Source: Oscillibacter valericigenes
GTDB lineage: Bacteria > Bacillota > Clostridia > Oscillospirales > Oscillospiraceae
Direction: 5' to 3'
Length of the DNA: 64,000 nucleotides
NCBI RefSeq assembly: GCF_021531315.1
Contig: NZ_JAFBIQ010000001.1
Span: forward strand, 62,001-126,000
This document shows, piece by piece, positions 60,544-64,000 of this stretch (positions are counted from its first letter, which is position 1; every line of letters starts with the position of its first letter). A program made the translations under genes and the position numbers. The notes beneath the pieces were generated by a model. The model searched no databases. It was not told the origin of the DNA and saw nothing but the letters and a program-made list of their open reading frames with translations.

Positions 60544-60736
60544 GTCGCCCCTCCCTCCGAAAGCGCGGCGGACACATTCACATGGTAGTGAAGGTTAGAG
60601 CCGCGATAATGGTAGTCCGCGTCAAAGGAATGAAGCCAGCCGGCATTTCGCACATTCACGTTTTCGCTCTCTTTTTCGGCCTGTAACCACTGCGGCACAA
60701 GGCTTTTTCGCGCTTGTGGCCCTTGGACTTCCACAG
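60537..60736 (-). other. Recombinase C-terminal tail left at the right end
   Basis: This minus-strand frame enters from the right attachment site and reads TVEVQGPQARKSLVPQWLQA, then EKESENVNVRNAGWLHSFDA, and ends GGATW overlapping parB. Joined across the att sequence to the recombinase (SSVP shared by both), it extends that protein in frame by 66 residues. It has no start or promoter of its own inside the element. It could be the original C-terminus of the recombinase, or the stump of another gene upstream of parB. Confidence 0.65.
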
Positions 60737-60749
60737 TCGGCACGGAGGA
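60737..60749. repeat. Right attachment site (attR core)
   Basis: TCGGCACGGAGGA; see the left site at 41583-41595. The following CTGGGACAT restores the cotJC reading frame (Glu-Glu-Leu-Gly-His). Confidence 0.8.
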
Positions 60750-61152
60750 GCTGGGACATCTTGAGATGGTCGGTACCATCGTCCACCAGCTCACGCGGAA
60801 CCTCACGGTGGAGCAAGTCAAGGCAGGCGGCTTCGATGCCTACTTTGTCGACCATACCACCGGTGTTTACCCACAGTTTGCCTCCGGCTGTCCTTGGTCG
60901 GCAGCGACGATGCAGTCCACGGGCGACACCATCGCAGATCTTACCGAGGACCTTGCCGCCGAGCAGAAGGCCCGCGTGACCTATGACAACATCCTGCGCC
61001 TTTCCGACGATCCCGATGTCAACGACGCCATCAAGTTCCTGCGAGAACGCGAGATCGTACACTTTCAGAGGTTCGGCGAGGGACTGCGGCTTGCCAAGGA
61101 AAAGCTCGATCAAAAGAACGTCTACTATATCAACCCAAGCTTCGACAAGTGA
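60745..61152 (+). pseudogene. cotJC: cotJC, 3' part
   Basis: The remaining 135 codons of the manganese-catalase-like coat protein: EELGHLEMVGTIVHQLTRNL, GVYPQFASGCPWSAATMQST, DLAAEQKARVTYDNILRLSD and REREIVHFQRFGEGLRLAKE. It contains the metal-ligand glutamates and histidines (ExxH, AAEQKA, IVHF). It has no start of its own, apart from an internal ATG at 60766, and depends on excision of the element to rejoin its 5' part. No decay (stop or frameshift) is seen, which argues that the gene is still under selection. Confidence 0.93.
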
Positions 61153-61156
61153 AAGA

Positions 61157-61185
61157 GAGGGAGGAATGTATAACATTCCTCCCTC
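61157..61185. terminator. Terminator after cotJC
   Basis: GAGGGAGGAATGT (61157-61169) pairs perfectly with ACATTCCTCCCTC (61173-61185) around ATA. It lies between convergent genes and can serve both. Confidence 0.75.
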
Positions 61186-61191
61186 CCCTGT

Positions 61192-64000
61192 TCATTTATC
61201 AAGATTTTCGTCACGATGTCCGCCGCTCTCCATTTGCGCAGATGGCACGGCAGCTCTGACCTTCTCAGGCCCGGCGGTCTTGCCGCTCTTTGCACGTTTT
61301 GTCCTAAGCCTGCGGCCGACAAGGTGGAGGAGCAGAAAGAGCACAGCAGTAATCAGCGCAAGGAAAATCACCCACAGCCACCATACAGCGGCGGTGGAGA
61401 GCGCGGCAAGCTCTACCGCCTCCCCCTCTGCGGTGAAGAGCAGATAGCTGCCCATCGCCTTTGTTTCGACAGGCTGCCAGCTACCGTCCGGTTGGCGAAG
61501 CAATACGGCGCAGTGCTTCAGGCTCACGCCGTCCGGCGGAAGATAGCGGATCGTGTGCTCGGCCAGCGCGTCGCGCGGAAAGGCAAGCTGCCACTGCTCG
61601 ACCACGGAGCGATAAACGGTCATGGCGGGCAGCGTGCGCTCGGAGAGGAAGGAAAAATAATTCTCGATCGCGGTGTGGCGGTCGTCCGCGAGCTGCGGAA
61701 ATTCGTCGGGATCGGGCGTCTGCGCGGTCGCGGTGAAGCTGTCCTTCGCATGGAACTCGCCCTCGACAAAGAAGATACTGCGGCCATCCTCGCGTGTTTC
61801 CTCGCTTTGGAGAGAGGCGCGGTAGGGATCGTACTCCGCGCTGACGACTGTGTCAAAGCGCAGGTCGGTGAGGTCCGTGCGGTCCCAAACGGGGTAGCCG
61901 CCGTCCTTCTCCATCAGGTCAGGGAACACAGATGAGTCAAACGACGCGCCGTAATCAAAGTACAGCGTTTTGAGTGCCACGCCGTCGCAGACGAATTTCA
62001 GCGTAAAGCGGAGAAAATCCTCGGGTACGCCGTCGAGCGCGCAGAATGCCGCATAATCCAGCGGCTCCGCCTGACCGGCAAGACTGCGGCGGTCGATACC
62101 GCGCAGCGTATCGGAAACAAAGAGGTTATCGCGGAAGGTGCCGAGGTCGCGCCCGGAAACAGCGCCGGCAAACTGGTCGCAGTCCTCGATGAGGACAAGG
62201 CTGCGGCAGAGTGTCACCGTGCAGCCGGAGCCGCTCAAAGAGGCATCGTCCTCGCGTCCCGAGCCGACGATGCCGCCGACGCTGCTCTTGCCGGAGAGCG
62301 TGAGCTTTGCCCAGCACGAGCGGATATTGGAGGAGGAAAGCCCCGCGATGCCGCCGATATAGCTGCCGGTCTCGCTCTTCGCGCTGCCGTAGGCCTCGCA
62401 GGAGAGCACGATGCCGAGGTCCATCTCTCCGACGATGCCGCCGATGCAGTTCTTTTTTCCTGTGATGCTGCCGCGGTTGACACAGTGCTGCACAATGGCC
62501 TTTGTCTCATAGACGCGGTTGAGCACGGAGGTAGACTGCTTCTGGTCGTCCTCGGGGTCCAGCTCGTACTCGATGGACATGGCACCGGCGATGCCGCCGA
62601 CATTCAGATCGGCCTCCACGGCGCCGTAGTTCGTGCTGCTGCGGACCTTGCCGAGCGTTGCGGCGTCGATGTTCTCATCGGAGGTGTCCTTGAAAAGGTC
62701 GGATGCGTCGGCATCGGTAAAGTCCGTAAAGATATCGAGGCAAAGGTTGAGCACCACAGTCATCTGCGTGTTTACCGCGCGCAGATCGGCGGTGAGCGAC
62801 TTTCCGTCGTCAGAGAGGTCGTCGCCGAGCGCGTCCAGCTCGTCCACCGTGCTGCGCAGATTGGTGAAAAGGCGGTCCAGCGTGTCCTGATAGCCATCGC
62901 CGAGCGGATAGAAGGTAAGCTCACCGCGCCCGTTGAGGTCCTCGACGACGCGGCGCGCTTTGCGCATCGCGGCGCTGAGGCTGTCGGAGGCGCTGCCGAG
63001 CGCGCGCAGGGCGCGTTCGAGGTCGTCGTGCGCCTTGGGCACGGCGTTCTCGAGATAGTCCGTTAATATCTTCATGATGCCGGAGACATCGGATGCCATG
63101 GTGGACAGCACATCGGCTGCCTCGGTCAGGCAGGCGAGGGCTTTGGCCGTATCGCCGCTCTCGATCGCTCCGCGCAGCTCGTCGGTCAGGCCGCTGAGAG
63201 TATCGCTCTGCCGCCGAAGATCGTCGCTGTACCGCGTGAGCTGCGCGCGGTCGGCGGCGCTCAATTGAAGGTCGCGGTTGCACTTCTCTAAGGCGGTGCC
63301 GACAGCAGAGCTGTCGTCGGCAGCGTCCTCAAGAGAGCGAAGAATGTCGGGCAGCGCCTCCATCACATCGTCCACGCGACCGGTCAGGTCGTTGAGTGTT
63401 CCGACATTCTTGTCGATGAAGTCGGTCGTTTGGCTGGCGAGCGAGTCCGCCTCGTCCACCGCGGCATTTGTATAGGCCGATACCGAGTCAAGATGCGCGG
63501 AGACCGTTTCGTTCATGCCGTCCACATCATCCAGCGCGGAGGATACAAGCGCGTTGAGCTTACTCAGCTCACGGCGCAGCCGGGCGATCAGGTCATCGCG
63601 CGGAGAAAGGCGGAGATACGGCTCCGCCTGGCCGACGATGCCGCCCACATCCTTGCGCCCGTAGATCATGCCATAGTTCAGGCAGGCGTCCGCATAGCCG
63701 CTGCTGCGGCCGGCGACACCACCGACATTGTAGCCGAAGTGCGGATAGCCGACAGCACCGCGGTTCGTACAGGAGAGCAGACTGCCGGAGGAATAGCCTG
63801 TAACGCCGCCGGTGTCCGAGGTAGATCGGCGGCTCTCCACAGCACCGACGGAAACGAGGTCGGTGATGGAGGCGGCGGGATCGATGCTCAGCTCGTCAAG
63901 ACTGAGCGCGGGATCGACGCTTGCGGTGTTCACACCGGCGGAGTTGACGCACGCGCGCAGCGTACCAAGGTTATAGCCAACGATGCCGCCGGTGTAGCGG
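61192..64000 (-). CDS. GLUG-repeat surface protein with C-terminal membrane anchor (5' end outside)
   Basis: The frame is open to the right edge, so the N-terminus is missing; more than 930 residues are visible. GLUG-like repeats (GGIVGYNLGTL, TGGVTGYSSGSLLSCTNRGA, VGGVAGRSSGY) flank a long alpha-helical region (about 61% of the way from the stop, with SKLNALVSSALDDVDGMNET and similar runs) that looks like a coiled coil, then more GLUG copies (NCIGGIVGEMDLGIVLSCEA, SYIGGIAGLSSSNIRSCWAK). Near the C-terminus a membrane helix (VWWLWVIFLALITAVLFLLL) is followed by a basic tail. It is probably an exported adhesin or matrix protein; no ligand is known. Confidence 0.82.
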   Translation of the reverse strand, partial: RYTGGIVGYNLGTLRACVNSAGVNTASVDPALSLDELSIDPAASITDLVSVGAVESRRSTSDTGGVTGYSSGSLLSCTNRGAVGYPHFGYNVGGVAGRSSGYADACLNYGMIYGRKDVGGIVGQAEPYLRLSPRDDLIARLRRELSKLNALVSSALDDVDGMNETVSAHLDSVSAYTNAAVDEADSLASQTTDFIDKNVGTLNDLTGRVDDVMEALPDILRSLEDAADDSSAVGTALEKCNRDLQLSAADRAQLTRYSDDLRRQSDTLSGLTDELRGAIESGDTAKALACLTEAADVLSTMASDVSGIMKILTDYLENAVPKAHDDLERALRALGSASDSLSAAMRKARRVVEDLNGRGELTFYPLGDGYQDTLDRLFTNLRSTVDELDALGDDLSDDGKSLTADLRAVNTQMTVVLNLCLDIFTDFTDADASDLFKDTSDENIDAATLGKVRSSTNYGAVEADLNVGGIAGAMSIEYELDPEDDQKQSTSVLNRVYETKAIVQHCVNRGSITGKKNCIGGIVGEMDLGIVLSCEAYGSAKSETGSYIGGIAGLSSSNIRSCWAKLTLSGKSSVGGIVGSGREDDASLSGSGCTVTLCRSLVLIEDCDQFAGAVSGRDLGTFRDNLFVSDTLRGIDRRSLAGQAEPLDYAAFCALDGVPEDFLRFTLKFVCDGVALKTLYFDYGASFDSSVFPDLMEKDGGYPVWDRTDLTDLRFDTVVSAEYDPYRASLQSEETREDGRSIFFVEGEFHAKDSFTATAQTPDPDEFPQLADDRHTAIENYFSFLSERTLPAMTVYRSVVEQWQLAFPRDALAEHTIRYLPPDGVSLKHCAVLLRQPDGSWQPVETKAMGSYLLFTAEGEAVELAALSTAAVWWLWVIFLALITAVLFLLLHLVGRRLRTKRAKSGKTAGPEKVRAAVPSAQMESGGHRDENLDK

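Larger units (their letters stand above)
41596..60749. mobile_element. 19.2-kb serine-recombinase element carrying CRISPR-Cas9, inserted in cotJC
   Basis: The element is bounded by the two halves of cotJC and by 13-bp att-like repeats. It holds its recombinase at the left end, TA-like and defence-like modules, a type II-C CRISPR-Cas system and, at the right end, replication, partition and mobilisation remnants (parB, tnpV, repA, mobC). No conjugation genes (relaxase, coupling protein, type IV secretion) are present, so it is not self-transmissible as seen. Gene content mixes both strands and the left half is visibly more AT-rich than the chromosome around it, in keeping with lateral transfer. 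Confidence 0.92.

Overview
The window comes from a GC-rich, endospore-forming Firmicute, most likely a gut Clostridia of the Oscillospiraceae type. This is inferred from gene content (YunB, SpoVM, SipL, SpoIVA, CwlD, CotJ, SigH), from the Firmicute order nusB-xseA-xseB-ispA-dxs-tlyA-nadK-argR-recN, and from strong AGGAGG-type ribosome sites with frequent GTG and TTG starts. No taxonomic marker was searched.

Layout. 1-8.7 kb: a dense forward operon for transcription termination, exonuclease VII, isoprenoid precursors, rRNA methylation, NAD kinase, arginine repressor and RecN. 8.7-18.4 kb: a degenerate M28-like membrane protein, tyrS, ruvC-ruvA-ruvB with a 53-codon membrane ORF between ruvA and ruvB, glmM, sigH, small zinc and DUF1858 proteins, trmK, a Nif3-like gene and yebC. 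18.4-18.8 kb: RNase P RNA on the minus strand, divergent from murD. 18.9-30.9 kb: murD, yunB, ligA, a GNAT gene, feoA-feoB plus a Cys-rich partner, then a spore-coat basement cluster (a 50-aa membrane protein, spoVM missed by length cut-offs, sipL, spoIVA) and a secreted protein. 31-38 kb, mostly minus strand: PPi-type phosphofructokinase, aldolase, split transketolase, an amidase-like protein and a Xer-type recombinase. 38.7-41.4 kb: radA, cwlD and a cotJ operon whose cotJA and cotJB are fused.

The main discovery is at 41.6-60.7 kb. A 19,154-bp element carrying a large serine recombinase is inserted in cotJC, the manganese-catalase-like spore coat gene, and splits its metal-binding ExxH motif. 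The two halves of cotJC lie on either side and rejoin in frame if the element leaves. The element carries a complete type II-C CRISPR-Cas9 system: tracrRNA, cas9, cas1, cas2 and a 37-repeat array in which every repeat ends in an extended -10 promoter. It also holds several toxin-antitoxin-like or defence-like modules (XRE-AAA-nuclease plus HipA-like kinase; AbrB-like protein plus HipA-like kinase; Fic plus winged helix; a lone nucleotidyltransferase) and the worn remains of a conjugative element (orphan mobC with an oriT-like dyad, repA with nonsense codons, tnpV, parB). The recombinase reading frame runs across the attachment site. In the integrated state it ends on host-derived codons. In the predicted circle it would gain a different 66-residue tail and run directly into parB.

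The layout resembles the skin element of Bacillus sigK: a recombinase-bearing element inside a mother-cell sporulation gene whose removal restores that gene. Here the cargo is an immune system. Excision during sporulation is an inference and has not been observed. After the element, the rest of cotJC is followed by a large GLUG-repeat membrane-anchored surface protein that runs off the right edge.
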